Positions 9,106-18,370 of a DNA stretch of 64,000 nt are shown piece by piece. Origin of the DNA: Paludibaculum fermentans_A (GTDB taxonomy: Bacteria; Acidobacteriota; Terriglobia; Bryobacterales; Bryobacteraceae); contig NZ_JBPJAQ010000002.1 of assembly GCF_051172195.1 (NCBI RefSeq), positions 1,612,001-1,676,000 of the forward strand, in the 5' to 3' direction. Within the stretch, counting starts at the first letter, position 1, and each line of letters starts with the position of its first letter. The position numbers and the translations under genes were made by a program. The notes beneath the pieces are model-generated. The model had not been told where the DNA came from. It saw only the letters and a program-made list of their open reading frames with translations, and did not search any database.

Positions 9106-9675
9106 ATGAACGATCGCGAGCAGTACACACCAGGTCCGGCCAGTGGCGCACGGATCGAAAAAGACGGAGAAAAGTGGACGCTCGTCCTCGTCAGGGACCT
9201 TCGCCACTCGCCTGAGAAAGTCTGGCAGGCAATCACCGAACCACAACACCTCCGCGAATGGGCGCCTTTCGATGCGGACGCAAGCCTGGCCACGGCCGGC
9301 TCTGCGGTGAAACTCACCACCGTGGGCGCGCCCAAACCAATGGTCGCCGAGACGAAGATAACTCGCGCCGAAGCCCCCAGGCTGCTCGAATACAGTTGGG
9401 GCGGCCAGGACCTTCGCTGGCAGCTCGACGCCGCGGGTGGCGGCACCCGCCTCACCCTCTGGCACAACATCGATCGCCGCTTCATCTCCTGGGGCGCCGC
9501 CGGCTGGCACCTCTGCTTCGATGTCCTGGACCGGTTCCTCGACAATCATCCGCTGGGCCGTATCGTCGGCCCGGAGGCCATGAAGTTGGAAGGCTGGCAG
9601 CGCCTGACAGCCGAGTACGCGAAACAGTTCGGCCTCGAATCCGCCGGGCCGTCGCCCATGGCCCCGAAACCCTGA
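9106..9675 (+). CDS. SRPBCC (AHSA1/START-like) domain protein
   Basis: 189 aa. 'RDLRHSPEKVWQAITEPQHL' followed by 'REWAPF' is the characteristic opening of the AHSA1-type SRPBCC fold. It continues with 'LEYSWGGQDLRWQLDAAGGG' and a C-terminal helix 'HLCFDVLDRFLDNHPLG'. The fold makes a deep hydrophobic ligand pocket. Members next to ArsR regulators are common, but their ligand is generally unknown. The start has AAAGGAAA 6 nt upstream. It is the second gene of the ArsR operon, 123 bp after the regulator. Confidence 0.85.
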   Translation: MNDREQYTPGPASGARIEKDGEKWTLVLVRDLRHSPEKVWQAITEPQHLREWAPFDADASLATAGSAVKLTTVGAPKPMVAETKITRAEAPRLLEYSWGGQDLRWQLDAAGGGTRLTLWHNIDRRFISWGAAGWHLCFDVLDRFLDNHPLGRIVGPEAMKLEGWQRLTAEYAKQFGLESAGPSPMAPKP

Positions 9676-9695
9676 AGTGAGGAAAGGAGACTCCA

Positions 9696-10136
9696 ATGGA
9701 ATCCACCCTGCAAAAACCGGCCTTCGTGGCTCCGCTCATCAACCCCAAAACGGTAGCCGCCTTATATTGGACGGCCACCGCGCTCTTCTGCCTGCAGATG
9801 ACCTTCACCGCCTACGCGCAATTGACCCTCCCGCAGGTGGCGCAGGCTTTCACTCACCTCGGTTTCCCAGCCTACTTCCGCATCGAGCTCTCGTGCGCCA
9901 AGCTTCTCGGCGTCGCGCTACTTCTGGCCCCCATCCCGCCACGCCTCAAGGAATGGGCCTACGCCGGCTTCGCCATCAACCTTGCCTCAGCCCTCATCGC
10001 TCACCTCTCTGTGGGCGATGGTCCCGATGCCTGGAGCTGGGCCGCGGGCTCCTTCGCGCTCTGGGGCATCTCTTACCTCTCCTGGCGCCGCCGCCAGGCT
10101 GCAAGGCCGGTTCTGTCCGGCACTCCGCGTGTTTAA
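9696..10136 (+). CDS. DoxX-like integral membrane protein
   Basis: 146 aa with four predicted TM segments: ~20-42 (VAALYWTATALFCLQMTFTA), ~58-80, ~88-106 (AYAGFAINLASALIAHL) and ~112-130 (SWAAGSFALWGISYL). The four-helix pattern and the neighbours fit the DoxX-like family found in ArsR/SRPBCC operons. The exact function is unknown; relatives are linked to redox or thiol stress. AAGGAG lies 6-7 nt before the ATG, and it follows the SRPBCC gene by 20 bp. Confidence 0.8.
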   Translation: MESTLQKPAFVAPLINPKTVAALYWTATALFCLQMTFTAYAQLTLPQVAQAFTHLGFPAYFRIELSCAKLLGVALLLAPIPPRLKEWAYAGFAINLASALIAHLSVGDGPDAWSWAAGSFALWGISYLSWRRRQAARPVLSGTPRV

Positions 10137-10149
10137 AATGGAGCGCGTA

Positions 10150-10587
10150 ATGGAAAACACCAACAAGCAGTCCCTACCGGAGGAATCTGCGTCGGCCAGG
10201 ATCGACGGCCGGATCAGGGAGCTGGGCGATTGGCGCGGAACCATGCTGGCGAAGGTCCGCGCGCTCATCCATGAGGCCGATCCCGAGGTCATCGAGGAGT
10301 GGAAGTGGATGGGCACGCCCATCTGGTCCCACGCCGGCATCCTCTGCACCGGCGAGACCTACAAAAGCGTAGTTAAGCTGACGTTTGCCAAGGGCGCTGC
10401 GTTGAACGATCCCGCCGGCCTGTTCAACTCCAGCCTGGAAGGGAACGTCCGTCGCGCCATCGATATCCACGAAGGCGAAAAAGTGAACGAAGCGGCCTTG
10501 AAGGACCTCATCCGCGCCGCCGCGGCCTTGAATCTCGAAGCGAAGAACAAGCCGAAGCCCAGGCGCGCCGCCAAGCGGGCGGGCTAG
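10150..10587 (+). CDS. DUF1801 domain protein (YdhG-like)
   Basis: 145 aa. 'IDGRIRELGDWRGTMLAKVR' then 'EADPEVIEEWKWMGTPIWSH', 'GETYKSVVKLTFAKGA' and a basic Ala/Lys-rich tail (KPKPRRAAKRAG) match the DUF1801 pattern. The family is small, cytoplasmic and lacks an assigned activity. An alternative ATG lies 12 nt upstream at 10138, directly after the DoxX stop codon. I prefer 10150 because GGAGCG then serves as the ribosome site. It is the last gene of the ArsR operon and converges on the next gene with 18 bp between. Confidence 0.78.
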   Translation: MENTNKQSLPEESASARIDGRIRELGDWRGTMLAKVRALIHEADPEVIEEWKWMGTPIWSHAGILCTGETYKSVVKLTFAKGAALNDPAGLFNSSLEGNVRRAIDIHEGEKVNEAALKDLIRAAAALNLEAKNKPKPRRAAKRAG

Positions 10588-10605
10588 TCCGCTCACCGGG
10601 CCGCT

Positions 10606-11700
10606 TCACCACACCAGCGAGGGCAGGGAAACCTGCCTCGGCATTTTCTTGTGCTCGCCGAACTTGTGCTCGGCGATGTCTTCCCCGTCCCGTGTGGCTG
10701 TACCGATCGTCGCCTGCGTCGTAGCCGGACTCGGGTAGCACGTCACCACCACCAGGTCGTTCAGCAGTGAACACGCCATCACCAGCACGACGTGGTCGAT
10801 GTTCCTGGTGGTCCTGGTGAAAGTCCCCGTCAACTGCCTCGGATTCAGGGCGTCCGTATCGGACTTCCGATCCAGCGTCTGTGCCGGGTTGTAGGCGGTC
10901 ACTTTCTGCTGCGCGACATTCTGGAAATGCCGTGCGACCGCCATCACCGCTGTCTTCGAGAAGACGCCCACCGTCTTGCCCCCATCGTTGCCTCGGCGCT
11001 TCAGCGTCTCCAGCACGGCCAGTCCTGCGTCCGACAACAGCGCCGCGGTCAGGTGCATCACCATCGACTCCGAATCCTCAAACATCGTATGCGTCGATTT
11101 CGCCGGCACCATCGGCAACGCCGCCGCGATCTCCGGACCTCTCCCCTGGAAAACCTTGATCACCCCAGGCGGCTGGCACACATAGTCGACCGGATTCAAC
11201 CCCCCTGTGGCGGCAGGACCCGCAATGTCCACATCAATCGGCTTGCCCTTGTTGCCCGGGGCGAGTCTCTTGACGTAGTACCGCGTACCATGCACGGCGT
11301 CGACCCTCGCCAGTTCCCCCAAGCCCGTGCGCTCGTTGTATTGGTTCAATCCTGCAATCCGGCTCCCGTCCAGCATCACCTGGCTCTTCCGCGTATTCAG
11401 GTCGAGAGCCCCGTACGCGTCCGCCTGGTATCGCGTCAACGGGTTGTTGCCGGCCGGGAAAAGGTGGGTGTCATACGCCCACTCCCTTTCTTTCTGCTGC
11501 CGCAGTTGATCGATCGGCATCCCCAATACATTCACCGTGATCTTCGCCGGATCCAGGCGAAAGCCGTCGCACGTGTGGAGGTGCGCGTGCGAAGTCTCAT
11601 CAGCCGTGGGCTGATTCATCATCAGGTCCAGGACCTGAGAGCATTTGAGTGTCTTGCTGAGAACCTTCTGATAGAAGTAGCTGACTTTTGTGGCCGCCAT
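10606..11700 (-). CDS. Hypothetical cytoplasmic protein
   Basis: 364 aa from the ATG at 11700, with GAGGGG upstream. I do not recognise the family. There is no signal peptide or TM segment. Visible points: an N-terminal helix-rich part (KVSYFYQKVLSKTLKCSQVL), a charged middle with 'QQKEREWAYDTHLF', and a central segment 'YYVKRLAPGNKGKPIDVDIA' with G/P-rich turns. The C-terminal part 'NIDHVVLVMACSLLNDLVVV' is the most hydrophobic. Codon use resembles the neighbours, so it does not look recently acquired. It is transcribed toward the ArsR operon. Confidence 0.6.
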   Translation of the reverse strand: MAATKVSYFYQKVLSKTLKCSQVLDLMMNQPTADETSHAHLHTCDGFRLDPAKITVNVLGMPIDQLRQQKEREWAYDTHLFPAGNNPLTRYQADAYGALDLNTRKSQVMLDGSRIAGLNQYNERTGLGELARVDAVHGTRYYVKRLAPGNKGKPIDVDIAGPAATGGLNPVDYVCQPPGVIKVFQGRGPEIAAALPMVPAKSTHTMFEDSESMVMHLTAALLSDAGLAVLETLKRRGNDGGKTVGVFSKTAVMAVARHFQNVAQQKVTAYNPAQTLDRKSDTDALNPRQLTGTFTRTTRNIDHVVLVMACSLLNDLVVVTCYPSPATTQATIGTATRDGEDIAEHKFGEHKKMPRQVSLPSLVW

Positions 11701-11809
11701 GTCGCCCCTCGCCGGTTGGATCAGTATAACTTGGAGACGCCGTCTGACACGGAGTATCTTGTAGCTGGCGCCCAGCTGGATTGAAACATGAATTGACCAC
11801 TGTTCCGCC

Positions 11810-13048
11810 TCACATCCGCGCAATCTGAAGCACTGCCTCAGTAAACCGGTCCACGTCCTCCGGAGCATGGTAGATGTTCGGCGAAACCCGGATGCAGTCG
11901 AACTCGTTGGCAATCACCCTGGTCCGCACATGGATGCGGTACTTCTGCTCCAGCAACTCCGTAATGCGCGCCGCGGGCATCCCCTCAATCGAGAGCGCGC
12001 CGATTCCACACGCCTGCGCCGGATCGTCGCTGATTCTCAACCGGATCCGTGCATGCCGGCTCAACGGCTCAGACCACCGCCGGCGCAGATAGCGCAGCCT
12101 CTCCTGCTTCCGCTCCGGCCCCAGGCCGCGATGAAATGCCAGCGCGTCCGCAATCGCATTCCGCATCGCCACCGGCTGCGTCCCCACGCTCTCGAATTTG
12201 CGGATGTCGCCCGTCATCGAAGCCGGCGCGCCCATCAGCGGCCACACCCTGGCGATCTGGTCGCGGCGGACATACAGAAACCCCGTGCCCACCGGCGCGG
12301 TCAGCCACTTGTGGAGGCTCGTCGCATAGAAATCGCAATCCAGGTCATCGCGCCGGAACACCAGGTGGGCGAAGCCGTGCGCGCCATCCACAATCGAATA
12401 GATCCCCCGCCTGCGCGCCTCGCGGCAAATCTCGGCCACCGGGAATATCTGCCCCGTCGTGAAGGTCATGTGCGACACCAGGATCGCGCGCGTCTTCGGA
12501 GTGGCGTGCTGCCAGAATAGCTCCGAGAGCTCCCGCGCCGACTTCGGCGGCGACGGATACGGGAAGCGCCGCGTCACCACGCCATCCCGCCGGGCCCTTT
12601 GCTCCAGGCTCGTGAGCATGCTCGGGTAATCCTGAGTCGTGGTCAACACCTCGTCGCCCGCCTTCAGGTCCAGCCCGTAGATGACCGTGTGCAGCCCCTC
12701 ACTCGTATTCCGCGTCAGTGCCAGTTCCTCGCTGGAGCAGCCGAACTCCCGCGCCAGCTCTGCCCGCACCACCTCCGTTTCCGGCAGCAGCAGCTGATCG
12801 ACATAGTGTGACGGAGACAGGTTCGTCACCGTCCAGTACCGCTCCATCGCCTGCTGCACCACAACCGGCGCCGGGCACAGTGACCCATTGTTGAAATTCA
12901 GCAGATTCCGGTCCACCGAGAACGCCAGCCGCGTCTGGAACCAGAAATCCTCATTCCTGGCGGCCTGCTCCGGCGTCTGCGCCCGCAGTGCCTGGGCCGC
13001 GGCCGTCAGCGCCAGGACATAGCGCCTCGTCATCCTTGCATCCGTCAT
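11810..13048 (-). CDS. Class V PLP-dependent aminotransferase-fold enzyme, Tat-exported
   Basis: 412 aa. The N-terminus 'MTRRYVLALTAAAQALRAQ' has a twin-arginine and hydrophobic core, so export is predicted. The PLP fold follows: 'NFNNGSLCPAP' near residue 50, 'TRNTSEGLHTVIYGL' (phosphate-binding loop), 'VDGAHGFAHL' (Asp binding the pyridine nitrogen) and 'DFYATSLHKWLTAPVGTGFL' (Schiff-base Lys). This is the isopenicillin N epimerase/cysteine desulfurase-like class V branch. It may act as an epimerase, lyase or desulfurase; the substrate is unknown. The ATG at 13048 is preceded by no strong site. A second exported PLP enzyme lies at 37206-38390. Confidence 0.85.
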   Translation of the reverse strand: MTDARMTRRYVLALTAAAQALRAQTPEQAARNEDFWFQTRLAFSVDRNLLNFNNGSLCPAPVVVQQAMERYWTVTNLSPSHYVDQLLLPETEVVRAELAREFGCSSEELALTRNTSEGLHTVIYGLDLKAGDEVLTTTQDYPSMLTSLEQRARRDGVVTRRFPYPSPPKSARELSELFWQHATPKTRAILVSHMTFTTGQIFPVAEICREARRRGIYSIVDGAHGFAHLVFRRDDLDCDFYATSLHKWLTAPVGTGFLYVRRDQIARVWPLMGAPASMTGDIRKFESVGTQPVAMRNAIADALAFHRGLGPERKQERLRYLRRRWSEPLSRHARIRLRISDDPAQACGIGALSIEGMPAARITELLEQKYRIHVRTRVIANEFDCIRVSPNIYHAPEDVDRFTEAVLQIARM

Positions 13049-13171
13049 GGTCCATTGTGAAAGGACGGCGCCTGGATGGTCAAGGCCGGCGCCGCTACCC
13101 TCCCGGCTGCACCCTCTCGTTGCTCCTAGCCTGTAATAACTGGGCCCCCCGCTCGTTATGGAGATAAGCAT

Positions 13172-15652
13172 ATGAGCGCTTTCACCTCGTGGCGGTTGGA
13201 CGTGAAGCTCGGCTTCCGCATGCTGGTCAAATACCCCGGCCTGGCACTCTCCGGCGGTATCGGCATCGCCGTCGCTGTGGCCATCGCCGCCGGCGGCTTC
13301 AGCGTCGTCCAGCGCAACTACCTCGCTCCGCTGCCCTTCCAGGAGGGCAGCCGCATCGTTTCCATCGAACTCTGGGACGCCCAGGCCAACCAGCCCGAGC
13401 CGCGTATCCTGCATGACTTCCACGCCTGGCGCGAAGGGCTCAAGTCCATCCGGGAGATCAGCGCCTATCGCTCTCTCACTCCAAACCTCATCACCGCTGG
13501 AGTCCCTCCCGAAAGTGTTCACGTGGCCGCCATCAGCGCCTCCGGCTTTGGCGTCGTCCGGGTACCCGCGCTTCTCGGCCGTTTTATCACCCCAGGCGAC
13601 GAACACAACGCCGCCCCGCCCGTCGTTGTCATCGGCGAAGACGTCTGGCGTACCCGCTTCGCCGCCGATCCCGCCATCCTCAGCCGCACCCTTCAGTTGG
13701 GCGCCGTTTCTCACCTCATCGTCGGAGTCATGCCCAATGGCTTCGCCTTCCCGGTCAACCACCACTTCTGGGTGCCCCTGAAGACCGGGCTGCCCGGCGT
13801 CGAGCCGCTCACCGGCCCGCCCCTCGCCGTCTTCGGACGCCTGGCGCCCGGGGCCACGCTCGCCTCCGCCCAGGTGGAACTCAGCGCCGTTGGCCAGCGC
13901 ACGGCCCGGGCCTACCCCGCGCTCTATACGTCCCTGCGTCCGCAGGTGTCCCCCTATCCACTGCCCATCCTCCAGGTGCATGGCTCCGGAGACATGGCCG
14001 GGCTCCTCGCCATGCAGGGGCTCGTGGTCTCCCTGCTCGTCCTCGTCTGCCTCAACGTGGCGATTCTCGTGTATACCCGTACCGCCATGCGCCAGGCGGA
14101 GATCGGCCTGCGCACCGCCCTCGGAGCCAGCCGCGGCCGCATCGTCGCCCAACTCTTCCTGGAAGCGCTGGTCCTCTCCTTCGCCGCCGCCCTGGTCGGC
14201 ATCGTGATCGCCGCCTTCGCTCTGCGGGCAGTCACCGGCGCCACACAGCACATTTCCGCGGACCTGCCTTTCTGGGTCACGTTCCAGCTCTCGCCCCAGG
14301 GAGTCCTGTATGCCGCCGCGCTCAGCGTCCTGGCCGCCGTCATCGTGGGCGTCGTCCCTGGCCTCCAGGCGACCGGCCGCCAGGTCCAGTCCGGCCTCCG
14401 CGTCGTCGGCTCCGGCGGAGCCGGCATGCGCCTCGGCAAAACCTGGACCGTCCTGATCGTCGCCCAGGTCGGCTTCGCCGTCGCCCTGCTCCCTCCGTCC
14501 GTCCTCAATGTCTGGGGCAGCCTCCGATCGGGCCTGGCCGGGCCCGGCTTCGCCGCCGATCAATTTCTTTCCGCCCGGCTCGGCATCGATTCTGGAGATC
14601 ATGGCGACTCCGCTGCTGGTCCGTCCCAGTCCGCCCGCTTCGCCTCTCGCCAAGCCGAGTTGATACGCCGCCTGGAGGACGAACCGCGCATCGCCCGCGT
14701 CACCTTCTCGATGTCGGAACCCGGTGACGAACCGGGTGCCCACATCGAGGCGCAGGACAACCCCGGAACGGTCCAGGTGGTGCGGTCCGGCCGCGTGGCG
14801 GTCAACTACTTCACCACCTTCGACGTGCCCATCCTGGCTGGCCGCGGCTTCCACCCTTCCGATACCGCGCCGGCGGAACCTTCGGAACCTCCGCCAGGGC
14901 CGGCCGTCCTGGTGAACCGCACCCTCGCCCAGCGCCTCTTCGGCGGCAACGCCCTCGGAAAGCACCTCCGCTATGTCGACAACACACGCGGCTCCGCGCA
15001 AGCCGGGCGCTGGTACGAAATCGCCGGTGTTGTCTCCGATTTCCCCACCGGCGTCAGCGCCGGCATGGATGACGCCGACATGAAGGTCTACCACGCCGTC
15101 ACCCCGGGCCAGGTGCTGCCGGCCACCCTCGCGCTGCGTATGCGCAGCGGCCCGCCCGCCACATTCAGCCAGCGCCTGCGGGCGCTCGCGGGCTCCGTCG
15201 ATCCTGAACTTTACCTGCGCGACATTCGCAGCCTCGACGAAGCCTTGCGCAAGGAACAGTGGATCCGCCGCCTCGAGGCCGGAGTGCTCCTCGGCGTCAC
15301 TCTCAGCGTCCTGCTACTCTCCTCGGCCGGCATCTATGCATTGATGTCTTTCACCGTCTCCCAGCGCCGCCGGGAGATCGGCATCCGCGTGGCCCTTGGC
15401 GCCAGCCGTACCCGCATCGTCGTGGCCGTCTTCTCCCGCGCCCTCGTTCAACTCGCCGCCGGAGTGGCCATCGGCGCGATCCTCGGCATTCTGCTCACCC
15501 GCTCATTCGGCTCGAGCCTCACCCAGGACGATGCCCCCGCGGTCCTTGCGGCGGTGGTCCTTTTCATCTCCACCGTCGGCCTCCTGGCGGCCTTGGGCCC
15601 CACCCGCCGCAGTCTCAAAGTTCAGCCAACCGAAGCGTTGCGGGAGCAGTAG
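13172..15652 (+). CDS. ADOP-type FtsX/MacB-like ABC permease
   Basis: 826 aa. N-terminal TM segment at ~22-45 (LALSGGIGIAVAVAIAAGGF), MacB-like periplasmic core to ~270, FtsX TM block with 'RQAEIGLRTALGASRGRI' (~310-335), second core, and a C-terminal FtsX block with 'RRREIGIRVALGASRTRI'. Ends 'LGPTRRSLKVQPTEALREQ', the family's usual terminus. It has the same architecture as the gene at 4320-6719. GGAG lies 9 nt upstream of the ATG. There is no ATPase gene nearby. The 3' end lies 13 bp from the convergent SPFH operon. Confidence 0.9.
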   Translation: MSAFTSWRLDVKLGFRMLVKYPGLALSGGIGIAVAVAIAAGGFSVVQRNYLAPLPFQEGSRIVSIELWDAQANQPEPRILHDFHAWREGLKSIREISAYRSLTPNLITAGVPPESVHVAAISASGFGVVRVPALLGRFITPGDEHNAAPPVVVIGEDVWRTRFAADPAILSRTLQLGAVSHLIVGVMPNGFAFPVNHHFWVPLKTGLPGVEPLTGPPLAVFGRLAPGATLASAQVELSAVGQRTARAYPALYTSLRPQVSPYPLPILQVHGSGDMAGLLAMQGLVVSLLVLVCLNVAILVYTRTAMRQAEIGLRTALGASRGRIVAQLFLEALVLSFAAALVGIVIAAFALRAVTGATQHISADLPFWVTFQLSPQGVLYAAALSVLAAVIVGVVPGLQATGRQVQSGLRVVGSGGAGMRLGKTWTVLIVAQVGFAVALLPPSVLNVWGSLRSGLAGPGFAADQFLSARLGIDSGDHGDSAAGPSQSARFASRQAELIRRLEDEPRIARVTFSMSEPGDEPGAHIEAQDNPGTVQVVRSGRVAVNYFTTFDVPILAGRGFHPSDTAPAEPSEPPPGPAVLVNRTLAQRLFGGNALGKHLRYVDNTRGSAQAGRWYEIAGVVSDFPTGVSAGMDDADMKVYHAVTPGQVLPATLALRMRSGPPATFSQRLRALAGSVDPELYLRDIRSLDEALRKEQWIRRLEAGVLLGVTLSVLLLSSAGIYALMSFTVSQRRREIGIRVALGASRTRIVVAVFSRALVQLAAGVAIGAILGILLTRSFGSSLTQDDAPAVLAAVVLFISTVGLLAALGPTRRSLKVQPTEALREQ

Positions 15653-15665
15653 CCCCCACTCCGCC

Positions 15666-16580
15666 CTAACCCGCGGCCCCAACCTCGCGCGATGCCAGCA
15701 GTTCCGCCAGCAGCGGCCTCGGCCCGCTCTCGGCGAACAGCGTCAGCTTGCCCTTGTTCTCCAGCATCTTCTGCGTCTCCAGGATCTCGAACAACGTGTC
15801 CGCGACCTCCGGATCTCCTGAGATCACCTTCAACGCGGCCCCGATCATCTTCGGCCGGATCACCGCGGCTTGCGCGAACGCCACCGCCGCCGTCCGTTCC
15901 GCCGAACTGGTGATGATGCTCACCTGGTTGGCTCCGTCCTGCTTGATCGCCGACGTCACCTGCCGCAGCCGGTTCACCACCTTCTCCTCAATCTGCCGGA
16001 TCATCCCCGAATCCCGGAAATGAACCTTCCGGATGTAGATCGATCCAAGTTGGTAGCCCCATGCCTGCGACTTCTCGCTCACCTCATCCCGCACCGTCTG
16101 GCTCATCTTGTGCCGCGTCTCCAGCATCTCCGCCAGCGGCATGTTGCTCAGGCAGCGCACCGTCGCATTGCTGACATTCGCTCGCAGCGAACCGCGCGGA
16201 TCCGTATTCTTGAACAGGTAAGCCACCGCATTGCTGATCTGCATCTCATACCAGATGCCAATCCCCATCGGCGCGCCCTCTTCCGAGTTCACCGGCTGGC
16301 TGCGCAGATACTCCTGGTCCAGCCGCAGGTCCAGCACATAACATTTGCCCAACAGGTTGACGATGAAGGCGCTCGGCCCCAACACGAACGGCAGGATGTG
16401 CAGGCCCGGTTCCGAGATCTCGCCAATCACCTTGCCGAACAGGACATACACCCGGCACTTCCGTTCCTCCACCGTCGCGTACAAGCCCAGCAACCGCATC
16501 AGCCCCAACACCACCGGCTCCACCAGCAGCAGCCCCATCGACGCCGCCAGGAAAGCGATCACGGCTTCTATGTTGTTCAT
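15666..16580 (-). CDS. SPFH/band 7 domain membrane protein (second of a pair)
   Basis: 304 aa. One N-terminal TM helix (~8-32, VIAFLAASMGLLLVEPVVLG) is followed by an SPFH domain (~45-220) with 'VYVLFGKVIGEISEPGLHIL' and a C-terminal helical part ('IRQIEEKVVNRLRQVTSAIK', then an Ala/Val-rich helix). It is of the stomatin/HflK-HflC type. Such pairs form ring-like assemblies on the membrane and can modulate FtsH protease or organise lipid microdomains. Its ATG overlaps the stop of the upstream partner by 4 nt (ATGA), so the two are translationally coupled. No protease or NfeD gene is adjacent. Confidence 0.85.
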   Translation of the reverse strand: MNNIEAVIAFLAASMGLLLVEPVVLGLMRLLGLYATVEERKCRVYVLFGKVIGEISEPGLHILPFVLGPSAFIVNLLGKCYVLDLRLDQEYLRSQPVNSEEGAPMGIGIWYEMQISNAVAYLFKNTDPRGSLRANVSNATVRCLSNMPLAEMLETRHKMSQTVRDEVSEKSQAWGYQLGSIYIRKVHFRDSGMIRQIEEKVVNRLRQVTSAIKQDGANQVSIITSSAERTAAVAFAQAAVIRPKMIGAALKVISGDPEVADTLFEILETQKMLENKGKLTLFAESGPRPLLAELLASREVGAAG

Positions 16581-17593
16581 GACCTCACCTCCGGTCCGTT
16601 CTCCGCGCCCTTGCCCAGGTAGATCGACTGCGCCTTGCCATACAGCGCCAGCTTCACGTTTCTCGTATAGGACTTCAGCACGGGCGCGCCCTCCGCCTTC
16701 AGGTCGGCTAACTGCGCCGCCATCATTCGCAAAGGCTCCACCTCGGCCTGCGCCCGCAGTGTTTCAATCTCCACGGCCCGCTTGGACTGCACAATCTTCT
16801 GGTCCGCACCCGCCTGTGCCAGGCTGATGTCGCTCGACACCTGGTTGTGCGCCGTATTGATCGCGGCCAGCGCCGATTCCACCTCCGGCGGTGGATCGAT
16901 CCCCGTGATCAACGAAGCGTCGAACACCACGCCATAGCGCGCCGACGTCGCCACACACTCCTGGTCCATGTAATCGTTCAGGTCGCGCAGGTTCTTTCTC
17001 AAGTCGTTGATCGAGATCCGGATGATGTCGGCCGCTGGAGTCGTTCCGTCCAGCGTCAAGGCCACAATCGGCTTCGCCTCGAAACTCGCGATCTTCTGCC
17101 GCAGCACGCTCACGAAGTACGCCATCACATGCACAATCGGCTGCTTGATCCCGAACAGATACGCATACAGGTTCGACTCGCTCACCCGGAACCGGATCTG
17201 TCCCGTCAACCCCGTATTCAATTGATCCTTGGTCACCGCCTCCAGCAACGTGCCGCCGCTGTTAGCCGACCGGTCTTCCACGTCGACGGCCATGTTCACC
17301 GTCGAAGTCGCAATCGAGATCTTGTGGATCCGCTCCCAGGGCAGCCGGAAATACGGGCCGCCTGGCGGAATCACCCGCACCTGCGGATAGCAGTACCGCT
17401 CCCGCTCCTCCGGCCGCAGCCGTTCCGCGATCGCGTCTTCCAGCGTGGTCTTGCCGCCCTCCACACGCTGCGCCCGGCCAAAGACAGTCTTCACGGCGCG
17501 TTCGTTCTGATCCACTGTGTACAGCCCCATCAGAATAAACCGCACCACCATCCACACCACAAACCCCAGCAGCACTGCGCTGAGAATGGACAT
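16577..17593 (-). CDS. SPFH/band 7 domain membrane protein (first of a pair)
   Basis: 338 aa. N-terminal TM helix (~5-25, SAVLLGFVVWMVVRFILMG), then 'YTVDQNERAVKTVFGRAQRV', the usual opening of an SPFH domain. The body contains 'VIPPGGPYFRLPWERIHKI' and a C-terminal coiled-coil-like stretch 'SKRAVEIETLRAQAEVEPLR', typical of stomatin/flotillin oligomerisation regions. It is probably an inner-membrane scaffold that heteromerises with the gene product directly downstream. The start is ATG 17593 with AGGAATTTC nearby. Confidence 0.85.
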   Translation of the reverse strand: MSILSAVLLGFVVWMVVRFILMGLYTVDQNERAVKTVFGRAQRVEGGKTTLEDAIAERLRPEERERYCYPQVRVIPPGGPYFRLPWERIHKISIATSTVNMAVDVEDRSANSGGTLLEAVTKDQLNTGLTGQIRFRVSESNLYAYLFGIKQPIVHVMAYFVSVLRQKIASFEAKPIVALTLDGTTPAADIIRISINDLRKNLRDLNDYMDQECVATSARYGVVFDASLITGIDPPPEVESALAAINTAHNQVSSDISLAQAGADQKIVQSKRAVEIETLRAQAEVEPLRMMAAQLADLKAEGAPVLKSYTRNVKLALYGKAQSIYLGKGAENGPEVRS

Positions 17594-18370
17594 ATCGTGA
17601 AATTCCTCCCGGCGGGCCGGCCGGCCTCGCCGCTACTTCGTTTCTGGCCTGGCCTTCCGGCCTTGGCCCGCCAACCGGCACGCGCGCTTCCGCCCTGGCA
17701 ATCTTCGGCCGGTTGCACGGCCGCCTCTTTAACTGTTCAGGGGATTTGCGGGACACCGGGCAGGTAGTCTTGCTGCCGTCCAGGCTGTCGCTCATCAACG
17801 GCTCCCGTTTCACCGGCTCGAGGACCAGTGGACCAGGTGCCTTCCGAGTGAGACTCCGCGACATGCTCAGCCAACAGCTCGATTCTCGGCCCCTTCGCGC
17901 TTCCGGCTTGCACCGGCTCCGAAGGCCAATCTGCCGCTTCCAGTGTCTGTCAGGATATGTGTCAATGTCATTACAATTCGGTAACGCAGTGTGAACGTGA
18001 CCCCTGAGTGACCCTCCACCCCGATACCTCCCAATTCCCCTCTGATAACCTCCCCACCAGCCTCCAGTGGGCATTGATCCGGCATTCCTTTCGCGAACCA
18101 GCCCCCGGCGCCGGTAGTAGAGCTGAGCGACGTGAAGACCACGAGGAGAAACTCCAGTACCGAACAAGAGGGTTCACCGGATGGGCATGCGGAAGTCGGT
18201 GGTTTCGAGTCGTTCTGCCAGCGCCTGACGATCGGAAAAGCCGCTTCAGATGGGTAAAACGGGCACGCCACAGGGAAGAACGATCTCGTTGCGGACGAGC
18301 ACCGCCCGTCTACCCCTTGCAGTCGGTTCCGATCTCGGCGTGGGGCTCCCAGCGTCAGCCCAAACCGAGA
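17594..18370. other. Gene-poor intergenic stretch
   Basis: I see no credible gene here. Open frames on both strands lack family motifs, good ribosome sites or consistent codon use. The part closest to the SPFH gene is C/G-rich and may hold its promoter. The rest (~17990-18370) is lower in GC than the neighbouring genes and adjoins the orphan gene at 18371. Confidence 0.5.

Noticed and set aside
11810..15094. A 1094-codon open frame on the minus strand
   Set aside because: Beyond 13048 it is the antisense shadow of the ADOP permease. Only the class V enzyme part has motifs.
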